64,000 nt of DNA from CAJCJE01 sp036494465 (GTDB taxonomy: Bacteria; Actinomycetota; Actinomycetes; Mycobacteriales; Pseudonocardiaceae). The stretch is taken from the NCBI GenBank assembly GCA_036494465.1, contig DASXOJ010000267.1:18110-82109 (forward strand), written 5' to 3'. The notes under the pieces were generated by a model. The model made no database searches, was not told the origin of the DNA, and worked only from the letters and a program-made list of their open reading frames with translations. Both the position numbers and the translations under genes were made by a program. Each line of letters opens with the position of its first letter. Within the stretch, counting starts at the first letter, position 1. Shown here piece after piece: positions 8,476 to 16,011 of the stretch.

Positions 8476-9018
8476 ATGAGCCTCGATCGACCGGTGCCGC
8501 CGGATCCGTACAGCATGCTGCCGCCCGTCCCCTCCTTCACGGTCACGTCGACCGACGTCACCGACGGTGAGACGCTCGGCAACGCGCAGGTGTTCGACGG
8601 CATGGGCGCCGGCGGCGAGAACATCTCCCCCCAGCTGAGCTGGAGCGGCGCACCCGAGGGCACCAAGAGCTACGTGGTCACCTGCTACGACCCGGACGCG
8701 CCGACCGGTTCCGGTTTCTGGCACTGGGTCGCGGTGAACGTCCCGGCCTCGGTGACCGAACTCGCGACCGGCGTTGGCAAGGACGATGCGAGCCTGCCCG
8801 GCGACGCCTTCCACGTGCGCTCCGACTTCGGCACCAAGGCGTTCGGCGGCGCCGCCCCGCCGCCCGGCGACCGCCCGCACCGCTACTTCTTCGCGGTGCA
8901 CGCCGTGGACGTGGCGAAGCTGGACGTCGACGGCGACGTAGCGCCCGCGATCGTCGGCTTCAACCTCGCCTTCCACACCCTGGCGCGAGCCGTGGTCACG
9001 CCCACATACGCGCGCTGA
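8476..9018 (+). CDS. YbhB/YbcL-type phosphatidylethanolamine-binding protein (PEBP, Raf kinase inhibitor-like)
   Basis: 180 residues. ATG 8476 is chosen over ATG 8428 because GGAAGGA lies 6 nt upstream. It has the PEBP ligand-pocket signatures DPDAPTGSGFWHW (72-84) and GDRPHRYFF. Bacterial members are small soluble ligand-binding proteins of uncertain function, some inhibiting proteases or kinases. The gene ends 68 bp before mtr; a strong stem-loop lies between them. Confidence 0.9.
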   Translation: MSLDRPVPPDPYSMLPPVPSFTVTSTDVTDGETLGNAQVFDGMGAGGENISPQLSWSGAPEGTKSYVVTCYDPDAPTGSGFWHWVAVNVPASVTELATGVGKDDASLPGDAFHVRSDFGTKAFGGAAPPPGDRPHRYFFAVHAVDVAKLDVDGDVAPAIVGFNLAFHTLARAVVTPTYAR

Positions 9019-9025
9019 CCGCACC

Positions 9026-9052
9026 GGGAATCCCCCGGCCGATCCGCCAGTT
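9026..9052 (+). promoter_or_regulatory. SigR/SigH-type promoter for mtr
   Basis: GGGAAT at 9026-9031 and GTT at 9050-9052 are separated by exactly 18 nt, matching the SigR (Streptomyces) / SigH (Mycobacterium) thiol-stress consensus GGAAT-N18-GTT. The downstream gene, mycothione reductase, belongs to the thiol pathway these sigma factors are known to control. The start site would be near 9059, giving a leader of about 28 nt. Confidence 0.75.
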
Positions 9053-9079
9053 ACGGTGAGTACGAACTGGCGGATCGGC
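9038..9079. repeat. 15-bp perfect inverted repeat before mtr
   Basis: GCCGATCCGCCAGTT and AACTGGCGGATCGGC flank a 12-nt loop. The left arm overlaps the spacer and -10 element of the SigR-type promoter; the right arm ends 7 nt before the mtr start. It could be an operator, a terminator for the PEBP gene (no T-run), or a structure limiting mtr translation. Confidence 0.9.
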
Positions 9080-9086
9080 AAACGGG

Positions 9087-10502
9087 ATGGCTGCTGTGCA
9101 GATCAACGACGGGCGGCACTACGACCTGGTGATCATCGGTACGGGCTCCGGTAACTCGGTCCTCGATCCGCGCTTCGCCGACAAGCGGGTCGCCATCGTC
9201 GAGAAGGGCACGTTCGGCGGCACCTGCCTCAACGTCGGCTGCATCCCCACCAAGATGTTCGTGCACACTGCCGACATCGCGTCCTACGCGACGCACGGCC
9301 CGCGCTACGGCGTCGACACCGAACTGCATGGCGTGCGCTGGGCGGAGATCCGCGACCGCATCTTCGGCCGGATCGACCCGATCGCCGCGGGCGGCAAGAT
9401 GTACCGCACCGAACACCCGGACAACAAGAACGTCACCGTCTACACCGAGCAAGCCCGCTTCACCGGCCCCAAGACCCTCCAGGTCGGTGAGGGCCCCGAA
9501 GCACAGACCATCACCGCGGACCAGTTCGTGCTCGCGGCGGGCGGCCGCCCGGTGATCCCGGACATCGACGGGCTGGACAGCGTCGAGTACTACACCAGCG
9601 ACTCGATCATGCGCCTCGACGAACTCCCCCAGCGGATGATCATCCTCGGCACCGGGTTCATCAGCGCCGAGTTCGCGCACGTGTTCTCGTCGTTCGGCGT
9701 GCAGGTCACCATGGTCGCGCGGTCGGAACGCCTGCTGCGCGCGGAGGACGAGGCGATCAGCGACCGGTTCACCGAACTCGCCAAGGACCGCTGGGATGTC
9801 CGCACCAACCGCAAGACCACGAGCGTCACCAAGTCCGCCGACGGCATCGAGCTACACCTGGAAGGCCCCAACGGCGCGGAATCCGTCACCGCCGACGTGC
9901 TGCTGATCGCGATCGGACGCACCCCCAACTCGGACCTGCTCGACGTCACCAAGACCGGCGTCGAGGTGGACGGCACCGGGCACGTGGTCGTCGACGACTT
10001 CCAACAGACCACAGTGGACGGGATCTACGCGCTCGGCGACATCTCATCGCCCTTCGAGCTCAAGCACGTCGCCAACCACGAAGCGCGGATCGTGCAACAC
10101 AACCTGCTGCACCCGGATGCCCGGATCAAGGCCGACCACCGCTTCATCCCGCACGCCGTGTTCACCGCCCCGCAGATCGCCTCCGTCGGCCTGACCGAGG
10201 CCCAGGCGCAGGCACGCGGGCTGAACTACGTCACGTCCCAACAGGACTACGCGGGCATCGCCTACGGCTGGGCGATGGAAGACACCACCGGCTTCCTCAA
10301 GCTGATCGCCGACCCGGCCACTGGTCAACTGCTCGGGGCGCACATCATCGGCCCACAGGCGCCCACCGTGATCCAGCCGCTCATCCAGGCCATGAGCTTC
10401 GGCCTGGATGCCCGCAGCATGGCGCGCGGCCAGTACTGGATCCACCCCGCGATGCCCGAGTTGATCGAGAACGCCCTGCTCAACCTCCCCCTGGAAAGCT
10501 GA
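9087..10502 (+). CDS. mtr: Mycothione reductase
   Basis: A 471-residue flavin disulfide reductase that uses NADPH to reduce mycothiol disulfide, keeping the actinobacterial thiol buffer reduced. Seen are the FAD motif GTGSGN (18-23), the redox pair C47/C52 in GGTCLNVGCIPTK, the NADPH-binding GTGFISAE, the second FAD motif YALGDI, and the C-terminal catalytic H453 followed by P454 and E458. The missing third Gly of the usual GxGxxG and the motif CLNVGCIPTK fit Mtr better than lipoamide dehydrogenase or glutathione reductase. GTG 9096 is an alternative start. Control by a SigR-type promoter is predicted just upstream. Confidence 0.94.
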   Translation: MAAVQINDGRHYDLVIIGTGSGNSVLDPRFADKRVAIVEKGTFGGTCLNVGCIPTKMFVHTADIASYATHGPRYGVDTELHGVRWAEIRDRIFGRIDPIAAGGKMYRTEHPDNKNVTVYTEQARFTGPKTLQVGEGPEAQTITADQFVLAAGGRPVIPDIDGLDSVEYYTSDSIMRLDELPQRMIILGTGFISAEFAHVFSSFGVQVTMVARSERLLRAEDEAISDRFTELAKDRWDVRTNRKTTSVTKSADGIELHLEGPNGAESVTADVLLIAIGRTPNSDLLDVTKTGVEVDGTGHVVVDDFQQTTVDGIYALGDISSPFELKHVANHEARIVQHNLLHPDARIKADHRFIPHAVFTAPQIASVGLTEAQAQARGLNYVTSQQDYAGIAYGWAMEDTTGFLKLIADPATGQLLGAHIIGPQAPTVIQPLIQAMSFGLDARSMARGQYWIHPAMPELIENALLNLPLES

Positions 10503-10510
10503 GCTAGAGC

Positions 10511-10704
10511 GTGGTCGACGATCGCGAAGAAGTCGTGATTACCCGTGCGGGGCACGAATCTGTGGTCATCGTGTCTCTGGATGACTACGAGTCCCTCAAG
10601 GAAACGGCTTACCTCTGCGCAGTCCCGCGAACGCTCGACGTCTACTTGCTTCTATCGAACGACCTGAAGACGGTCAAGGCACCCATCACGAGCTTCAGGA
10701 CTGA
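10511..10704 (+). pseudogene. yefM: Damaged YefM/Phd-family antitoxin gene
   Basis: Starting at GTG 10511 the frame reads DDREEVVITRAGHES and SLDDYESLKETAYL, the core of YefM antitoxins. The canonical C-terminal part, LRSPANARRLL and onward to a stop at 10702-10704, is present but shifted by one base. A single base appears to be missing at 10613-10615, where family members read TAYLLRSP. An in-frame TAG at 10505-10507 and the adjacent mtr end also leave no room for the usual first 20 or so residues (the DNA-binding part). So both ends are compromised. The toxin gene starts 8 nt after the shifted stop, as in an intact operon. Confidence 0.88.
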
Positions 10705-10712
10705 GGCGGCCG

Positions 10713-10973
10713 GTGAAGCTGCGGTGGGACGAGTCAGCCTGGGCCGACTACAAATGGTGGCAGGCTCAGGATCGGAAGGTCCTGAAAAGGACCAACGCTC
10801 TGCTCCAGGACATCGAACGAAATGGCAACGAGGGCATCGGCAAGCCTGAAGCGCTCAAGCACGGGTTCCACGGCTACTGGTCACGTCGGATCACCGACGA
10901 GCACCGGCTCGTCTACAAGATCGTCGACGATCAGATTCGGATCGCGGCCTACCGGTACCACTACGAGCACTAA
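10713..10973 (+). CDS. yoeB: YoeB/Txe-family mRNA interferase toxin
   Basis: 86 residues, full length for YoeB, starting at GTG 10713. YoeB binds the ribosome A site and cleaves mRNA near start codons. The residues known to matter in Escherichia coli YoeB are all present at the same positions: E46 in GKPEALKH, R65 in DEHRLVY and H83 in YRYHY. The protein looks fully active, yet its adjacent antitoxin reading frame is broken. It is either silent, neutralised by an antitoxin encoded elsewhere, or the antitoxin frameshift is an assembly error. Confidence 0.93.
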   Translation: MKLRWDESAWADYKWWQAQDRKVLKRTNALLQDIERNGNEGIGKPEALKHGFHGYWSRRITDEHRLVYKIVDDQIRIAAYRYHYEH

Positions 10974-10984
10974 CTCGCGCCTGC

Positions 10985-12274
10985 TCACACGTATCGGGCG
11001 CGACCGACGAACCAGCCAATGACGACCTCGGCGACCAGGATGGCGAGCAGCGCGAACAGTGACACCGTCCAGCCGCCGGTGATGCTGTGCAGCAAACCGA
11101 AGCCCAGCGGGCCGAGCGCGGCGATCAGGTAGCCGACGCTCTGCGTCATGGTGGACAGGGCGCGGGTGTCGGCGGCCGACGACGAGCGCAGCGAGATCAG
11201 GGCGACGCCGAGCGCGAACACACCCATGCCGATCCCGATGCACAGCACCCACAGCCACGGCGCGGCGCCGGGCGCGACCAGGATGCCGACCACGCCGATC
11301 ACCCCGACCGCGCAAATCCCCGCCGTCCACACCGACTGCGAGCGGGCACGGGCGGCGATCGGCACGATGATCAGGCTGATCGGCACGCCGAGCAAGCTGC
11401 ACAGCGCCATCATCACGCCCGCGGTGCCCCTGCCGATCCCGGCGGCCATCAGCACCTGCGGCAGCCAGCCCATCAGCGCGTAGGCGGACATCGCCTGCAA
11501 CCCGAAGAACACCGTGACCAGCCAGGCGAACGGCCGGTGGAACATCCGCGCGTTCGCGGGGGCGGGCAGGTTCGGGTCGGGGCCGGGCAGCGGGTTCTTG
11601 TGGTGGCGCGCGGCGATCAACCACAGCACGAAGCCGAGTGCGGCCGGAATCGCCCAGAAGCTCAGCGAGAACCGCCAGCCGCCGAACGAGGACGCCAGCG
11701 GGGTCGCCACGGCCGACGAAAGCGCGGCGACGCCTTGCAGGACGGCGGTGTAGAGGCCGGTGATCAGGCCGATCCGGTGGCCGTAGGACTCCTTGACCAC
11801 CACCGGCAGCAGCACGTTGCACACGGCGATACCGCCACCGGCGAGCAGCGTGCCGAGCAGCAGCACCGTGGAGCCGGAGATCGCGCGGACCAGCACGCCG
11901 ACGGTGAGCAGGGCGACCGCGATGCCGATGGCGCGGGCGACGCCGACGCGGCGGGTCAGCGGCGGCGCGAGGAAGCCGACCGCGCCGAAGCAGATGGTGG
12001 GCAGCGCGGTGAGCACGCTGACCAGTCCGGCGGGCATGCCGAGGCCCGCACGCACCTCGTCGAGCACCGGACCGAGGCCGGTGACGGCGGGCCGGAGGTT
12101 GGCCGCGACGAGCAGCACGGCGACCACGAGTAGCGCACTGGGTACGAGCGGTCCGCGCAACCTGGCGGCCCGCTTCGCCGATTCGGTCACCGCGGACGGC
12201 TCCGGCGCGGCAGACTTGCTGTTGGCGGGCTTGCCGCCGGGGGTGTGATCACCACTCACTGCCTCGACTGTCAC
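10985..12274 (-). CDS. MFS transporter, CynX/NimT family
   Basis: A 429-residue 12-helix MFS protein. After a hydrophilic N-terminus, helix 1 is followed by the CynX-type pattern AANLRPAVTGLGPVL, typical of the cyanate / 2-nitroimidazole transporter group, whose members export or import small organic anions. GTG 12274 is the start, only 47 bp from the regulator start on the other strand. The divergent FadR-type gene and the shared operator suggest it is induced by its substrate or a metabolite of it (inference). Confidence 0.88.
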   Translation of the reverse strand: MTVEAVSGDHTPGGKPANSKSAAPEPSAVTESAKRAARLRGPLVPSALLVVAVLLVAANLRPAVTGLGPVLDEVRAGLGMPAGLVSVLTALPTICFGAVGFLAPPLTRRVGVARAIGIAVALLTVGVLVRAISGSTVLLLGTLLAGGGIAVCNVLLPVVVKESYGHRIGLITGLYTAVLQGVAALSSAVATPLASSFGGWRFSLSFWAIPAALGFVLWLIAARHHKNPLPGPDPNLPAPANARMFHRPFAWLVTVFFGLQAMSAYALMGWLPQVLMAAGIGRGTAGVMMALCSLLGVPISLIIVPIAARARSQSVWTAGICAVGVIGVVGILVAPGAAPWLWVLCIGIGMGVFALGVALISLRSSSAADTRALSTMTQSVGYLIAALGPLGFGLLHSITGGWTVSLFALLAILVAEVVIGWFVGRARYV

Positions 12275-12275
12275 T

Positions 12276-12293
12276 CGTCTACTATGACAGACG
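12276..12293. promoter_or_regulatory. Candidate FadR/GntR operator between divergent genes
   Basis: CGTCTACTATGACAGACG has 5-bp inverted ends (CGTCT/AGACG) around an 8-nt centre. It sits in the 47-bp gap between the MFS start and the regulator start. GntR/FadR dimers bind short inverted repeats of this size, commonly in their own divergent promoter. Confidence 0.6.
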
Positions 12294-12321
12294 TAGGATG
12301 TTAGGACGAAAGGTTTTCGCG

Positions 12322-13038
12322 GTGTCGCTCACCACGCCAGAGGGCCGATCGGCCACGTCCCCGCTGACCGCGACGCGCCGCACCGGCCTCGTCGACCAGG
12401 TCATCGAGCAGATGCGCGGCGCGATCAGCCGCGGCGACTGGCCAGTCGACCAGCGCATCCCGCCCGAGCCCGAACTGGTCAGCGCGCTGGGTGTGGGCCG
12501 CAACACGGTCCGGGAGGCGGTCCGGGCGCTCTCGCACGCGGGTCTGCTCGACGTCCGCCAGGGCGATGGCACCTTCGTGCGCGCGACCAGCGAGATCAGC
12601 GGCGCGCTGCGCAGGCTCTACGGCACCCACCTGCGCGAGGTGCTAGAAGTCCGGCGCGCACTGGAAGTCGAAGGCGCGCGAATGGCCGCGACCGAGCGCA
12701 CCGACGCCGAACTCGCCGACCTGACCAAGGCGCTGGCCGACCGCGACAACGCCATCGAACGCCAGGACCTGGAAGGCGTCCTCGACGCGGACACCCGCTT
12801 CCACCGCCAGGTCGTCGAATGCTCACACAACGGCCTGCTCATCGAGCTGTACCAGGGGCTCACCGAAACGTTTCGGGCCAGCGTCGCCAGCACGCTGGAC
12901 GGCGACGGACCCGGCCACAAGATCGAACACTCCGGGCTGCTGAACGCCATCGCGAACCGCGACCCGGAACGGGCAGGCACCGAAGCGGGCGGGTTCTTCC
13001 AGGAACTGATCGACCGCTACGGCCAGCCGGGAACCTGA
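12322..13038 (+). CDS. FadR-type GntR transcriptional regulator (FCD domain)
   Basis: 238 residues from GTG 12322, preferred over ATG 12298 because GAAAGG lies 8 nt upstream. The N-terminal winged helix (about 15-85) contains IPPEPELVSALGVGRNTVRE and ends GDGTFV, the GntR pattern. The C-terminal all-helical FCD ligand domain has the conserved D..FH motif (LDADTRFHRQV) and later H residues that often bind a metal and a carboxylic acid. It most likely represses itself and the divergent MFS gene through the inverted repeat between them. Confidence 0.9.
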   Translation: MSLTTPEGRSATSPLTATRRTGLVDQVIEQMRGAISRGDWPVDQRIPPEPELVSALGVGRNTVREAVRALSHAGLLDVRQGDGTFVRATSEISGALRRLYGTHLREVLEVRRALEVEGARMAATERTDAELADLTKALADRDNAIERQDLEGVLDADTRFHRQVVECSHNGLLIELYQGLTETFRASVASTLDGDGPGHKIEHSGLLNAIANRDPERAGTEAGGFFQELIDRYGQPGT

Positions 13039-13044
13039 GCACAG

Positions 13045-13070
13045 GCCGCGCAGCAACCGATCTGCGCGGC
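13045..13070. terminator. Hairpin between convergent genes
   Basis: GCCGCGCAG and CTGCGCGGC form a 9-bp stem over an 8-nt loop in the 32-bp gap between the convergent FadR-type gene and the DinB-family gene. It probably acts in both directions, although no T-run is present. Confidence 0.6.
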
Positions 13071-13619
13071 TCAGAGCCCGATCGCGCCGTCGATTCGTTC
13101 GCGCAGCAGATCCGCGTGGCCGTTGTGCCGGGCGTACTCCTCGACCAGGTGGATCAGCACCCAGCGCAGCGACACCTCGCCACGCCAGTCGTCGACGCCG
13201 GTCACATCAAGGTTCGGCGCGTTCGCGATGAACTCGTCGGTGAACGCGATCTCCTCGCGCAGCGCGGTCCATGCCTGCGCGATGACGTCGTTCTCGCCGA
13301 CCGCACCGTCGAAGTCGCCGTCCGGGTCGCAGGTCGAACTGAATCGCGGCGGCACTGGCTTGCCCGCGAGCACCTGCCGGAACCAGCGCCGCTCCACGTC
13401 GGCGAGGTGCCGGACCAGGCCGAGCAGCGACAGCGTGGACGGCTCGACCGAGCGGGTGGCGAGTTCGGTGTGCAGGCCGGCGCACTTGAGGCGGAGCGTG
13501 GCGCGCTGGGCGTTGAGGAACTCGACGAGCATGCTCCGCTCGTCGCCGACGGCCTTGGCGCCGACGCGCGGGTCGGCTTCCTCGCCGATGAACATCTCGG
13601 CGCGACGCTGCTGGCTCAT
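13071..13619 (-). CDS. DinB-family protein (DUF664)
   Basis: 182 residues forming the four-helix DinB fold. The metal-site histidines typical of the family are seen in GLVRHLADVERRW, in the helix IHLVEEYARHNGHADLLRE and nearby. Some actinobacterial DinB proteins are mycothiol-dependent transferases, but the substrate here is unknown. Its start codon overlaps the cobQ stop by 4 nt (ATGA), so it is probably translationally coupled to cobQ. Confidence 0.88.
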   Translation of the reverse strand: MSQQRRAEMFIGEEADPRVGAKAVGDERSMLVEFLNAQRATLRLKCAGLHTELATRSVEPSTLSLLGLVRHLADVERRWFRQVLAGKPVPPRFSSTCDPDGDFDGAVGENDVIAQAWTALREEIAFTDEFIANAPNLDVTGVDDWRGEVSLRWVLIHLVEEYARHNGHADLLRERIDGAIGL

Positions 13620-15139
13620 GGCGCTCCGGGCGGGAGAATGGACAGATCGGTGGGTGCGCCGTGCTCGATAAGGCGCAGCACGGCGGCGGTGTCCAGATTA
13701 GCCGCGATCAGGTCGGCGATCAGGTCGAACTGTGCGTTGCGGGCGGCGGAGAAGGACACGTCCGGCGCGGGCACGAAGCCGTCCCGTCCGGCCATGGACG
13801 CGGCCCAGCCGAGCAGCGCGCGGCGCACCTCGTCGTTCTCCAGCAACCCGTGCCAGTGCGTACCCGCGACGCACCCGGTCAGCGCCCCTTCGACGGAACC
13901 GTCCGCGAGCGTGACCAATCCGGCAAGCGAAGCGCCGCGCCGGACGACCTGCCCGTGGTGGATCTCGTACCCGCGCGCTGCCGCGCCGAACGCCGTCCCG
14001 GTCGGGGTTCGCAATGTTTTCTCCGGCGCGAACTCGATGTCCACGTCCAGCAGGCCCAGCCCGGACACCGCGCCTGCCCGCGACTCCACCTTGTCCACAA
14101 TGGACTTTCCGAGCAGCTGGAATCCGCCGCAGATGCCGAGCACCGGCTTCCCCGCCGCGATGTGGGCCGCGATCGCGTCGGCGAGTCCGGTGCGGCGCAA
14201 CCATTCCAGGTCGGCGACCGTCGACTTGGAACCCGGGATCACCACCAGGTCCGCGTCCACCAGCCGGGCCGGGTCGGTGACCAGCCGCACGCTCACCCCG
14301 GGTTCCACGGCGAGGGCTTCCGCGTCGGTGCCGTTGGAGATGCGCGGCAACCGGATCACCGCGACCCGCAGCCATTCCCTGCCGACCGGCGGACCCGGGT
14401 GGCCGAGCACACCGTCGGCGGCGTAGCCGAGGGAATCCTCCTGGTCCAGCCACAGCATGTCCCGCCACGGCAGGACACCGAGCGTCGGCCGGCCGGTGAG
14501 CCGGGTCAACTGGTCGAGGCCGGGCGCGAGCAGCGCGGGGTCGCCGCGGAACTTGTTGATCACGAAACCGGCGATCAGCGCCTGGTCGGCCGGTTCGAGC
14601 AGGGCGAGCGTGCCGAACAGGTGCGCGAACACCCCGCCCCGGTCGATGTCGCCGACCACCAGTACCGGCAGGTTCGCCGCGCGCGCCAGACCCATGTTGG
14701 CGATGTCGGTGGCGCGCAGGTTGATCTCGGTCGGCGAACCCGCTCCTTCGCAGATCACCACGTCGAACTCGGCGCGCAGCTGGGCCAGTGTGGACAGCAC
14801 GACGTCGAGCAGGGCGGCCTTGCGCTCGCGGTAGGACAGTGCGCTGACCTCGCCGACCGCCTTGCCCAGCACGACCACCTGTGAGGTGCGGTCGCTGCCC
14901 GGTTTGAGTAGCACCGGGTTGAACCGCACACTCGGTGCCAGTCCGGCCGCCACTGCCTGCGCGGCCTGCGCCCGACCGATCTCGCCGCCGTCCGGGGTGA
15001 CCATCGAGTTGTTGGACATGTTCTGCGCCTTGAACGGCGCGACCCGCACGCCCTGCCGCGCCAGCCAGCGGCACAGGCCGGTGACCACCAGGCTCTTGCC
15101 CGCATCCGAGGAGGTACCGGCGACCAGCAGCCCGCTCAC
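13616..15139 (-). CDS. cobQ: Adenosylcobyric acid synthase (glutamine-hydrolysing)
   Basis: A 507-residue enzyme that amidates four carboxylates of adenosylcobyrinic acid a,c-diamide late in cobalamin synthesis. The N-terminal P-loop-like GTSSDAGKS (8-16) and AQNMSNNS belong to the dethiobiotin-synthetase-like ATPase domain. The C-terminal class I amidotransferase domain has nucleophile C337 in LGICGGFQLLG and a His in GTHWHGLLEN. GTG 15139 overlaps the map stop by 4 nt. No riboswitch lies upstream, unlike the chelatase gene at the left end, so B12 control would have to act otherwise. Confidence 0.95.
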   Translation of the reverse strand: MSGLLVAGTSSDAGKSLVVTGLCRWLARQGVRVAPFKAQNMSNNSMVTPDGGEIGRAQAAQAVAAGLAPSVRFNPVLLKPGSDRTSQVVVLGKAVGEVSALSYRERKAALLDVVLSTLAQLRAEFDVVICEGAGSPTEINLRATDIANMGLARAANLPVLVVGDIDRGGVFAHLFGTLALLEPADQALIAGFVINKFRGDPALLAPGLDQLTRLTGRPTLGVLPWRDMLWLDQEDSLGYAADGVLGHPGPPVGREWLRVAVIRLPRISNGTDAEALAVEPGVSVRLVTDPARLVDADLVVIPGSKSTVADLEWLRRTGLADAIAAHIAAGKPVLGICGGFQLLGKSIVDKVESRAGAVSGLGLLDVDIEFAPEKTLRTPTGTAFGAAARGYEIHHGQVVRRGASLAGLVTLADGSVEGALTGCVAGTHWHGLLENDEVRRALLGWAASMAGRDGFVPAPDVSFSAARNAQFDLIADLIAANLDTAAVLRLIEHGAPTDLSILPPGAP

Positions 15140-15993
15140 GGCAGGGTGAGGATCTCCGCGCCGTCGTCGGTGACGACCAGGGTGTGCTCGAACTGCGCGG
15201 TGAGCAACTTGTCCTTGGTGGTCACCGTCCAGCCGTCCGGCCAGATGTCGTAGTCGATGGTGCCCAACGTGATCATCGGCTCGATGGTGAACGTCATCCC
15301 CGACTGGATGACCGTGGTCACTGCCGGCTCCTCGTAGTGCAGAACCGTTGGCGTGCCGTGGAAGTAGGGGCCGACGCCGTGCCCGGTGAAGTCGCGGACC
15401 ACGCCGTAGTCGAACCGCTTGGCGTAGGACTCGATGACCCGGCCGATCACGTTGAGCGCCCGGCCCGGCCGGACCGCCTTGATCGCGCGCATGGTCGCCT
15501 CGTGCGTGCGCTCCACCAGCAGCCGCGCCTCCTCGCTGACCTCACCGGCCAGGAACGTCGCGTTGCAGTCGCCGTGCACGCCGCCGATGTAGGCGGTGAC
15601 GTCGATGTTGCAGATGTCGCCGTCCTCGATCACCGTCGAGTCCGGGATGCCGTGGCAGATGACCTCGTTCAGCGAGGTACAGCAGGACTTGGGGAAGCCC
15701 CGGTAGCCCAGGGTCGACGGGTAGGCGCCGTTGTCGCAGAGGAACTCGTGCACGACCGCGTCGATGCGCTCGGTGGTCGCGCCCGGCTGCACTGCCTTGC
15801 CGCCCTCGACGAGCGCCTGGGCGGCCAGCTTGCCTGCCACCCGCATGGCCTCGATGACCTCGGGAGTGCGGATGCCGTCGCTGGTATCGCGCTTCGGGTT
15901 CGGCTTGTCCACGTACTCCGGCCTGGCGATGTTCGCGGGGACGGGACGACGAGGGGTCTGCTGACCTGGTTGCAGCGCGGCACGAACGGGCAT
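15136..15993 (-). CDS. map: Type I methionine aminopeptidase with N-terminal extension
   Basis: A 285-residue enzyme that removes the initiator Met from new proteins. The five metal ligands are D131, D142, H205 (TGHGVG), E238 (TIEPM) and E269 (QFEHT), and the length and numbering equal those of mycobacterial MetAP1c (MapB). The first 40 residues form a Pro-rich extension, as in that subtype, thought to contact the ribosome. It is the first gene of a map-cobQ-dinB run joined by 4-nt overlaps. Confidence 0.96.
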   Translation of the reverse strand: MPVRAALQPGQQTPRRPVPANIARPEYVDKPNPKRDTSDGIRTPEVIEAMRVAGKLAAQALVEGGKAVQPGATTERIDAVVHEFLCDNGAYPSTLGYRGFPKSCCTSLNEVICHGIPDSTVIEDGDICNIDVTAYIGGVHGDCNATFLAGEVSEEARLLVERTHEATMRAIKAVRPGRALNVIGRVIESYAKRFDYGVVRDFTGHGVGPYFHGTPTVLHYEEPAVTTVIQSGMTFTIEPMITLGTIDYDIWPDGWTVTTKDKLLTAQFEHTLVVTDDGAEILTLP

Positions 15994-16011
15994 ACGCCCA
16001 AGCCTACGTGG

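Noticed and set aside
14092..14105. TTGTCCACAATGGA inside cobQ, also near 57451 in smc, as possible DnaA boxes
   Set aside because: Both encode the same peptide SIVDK, so shared codons explain the match.
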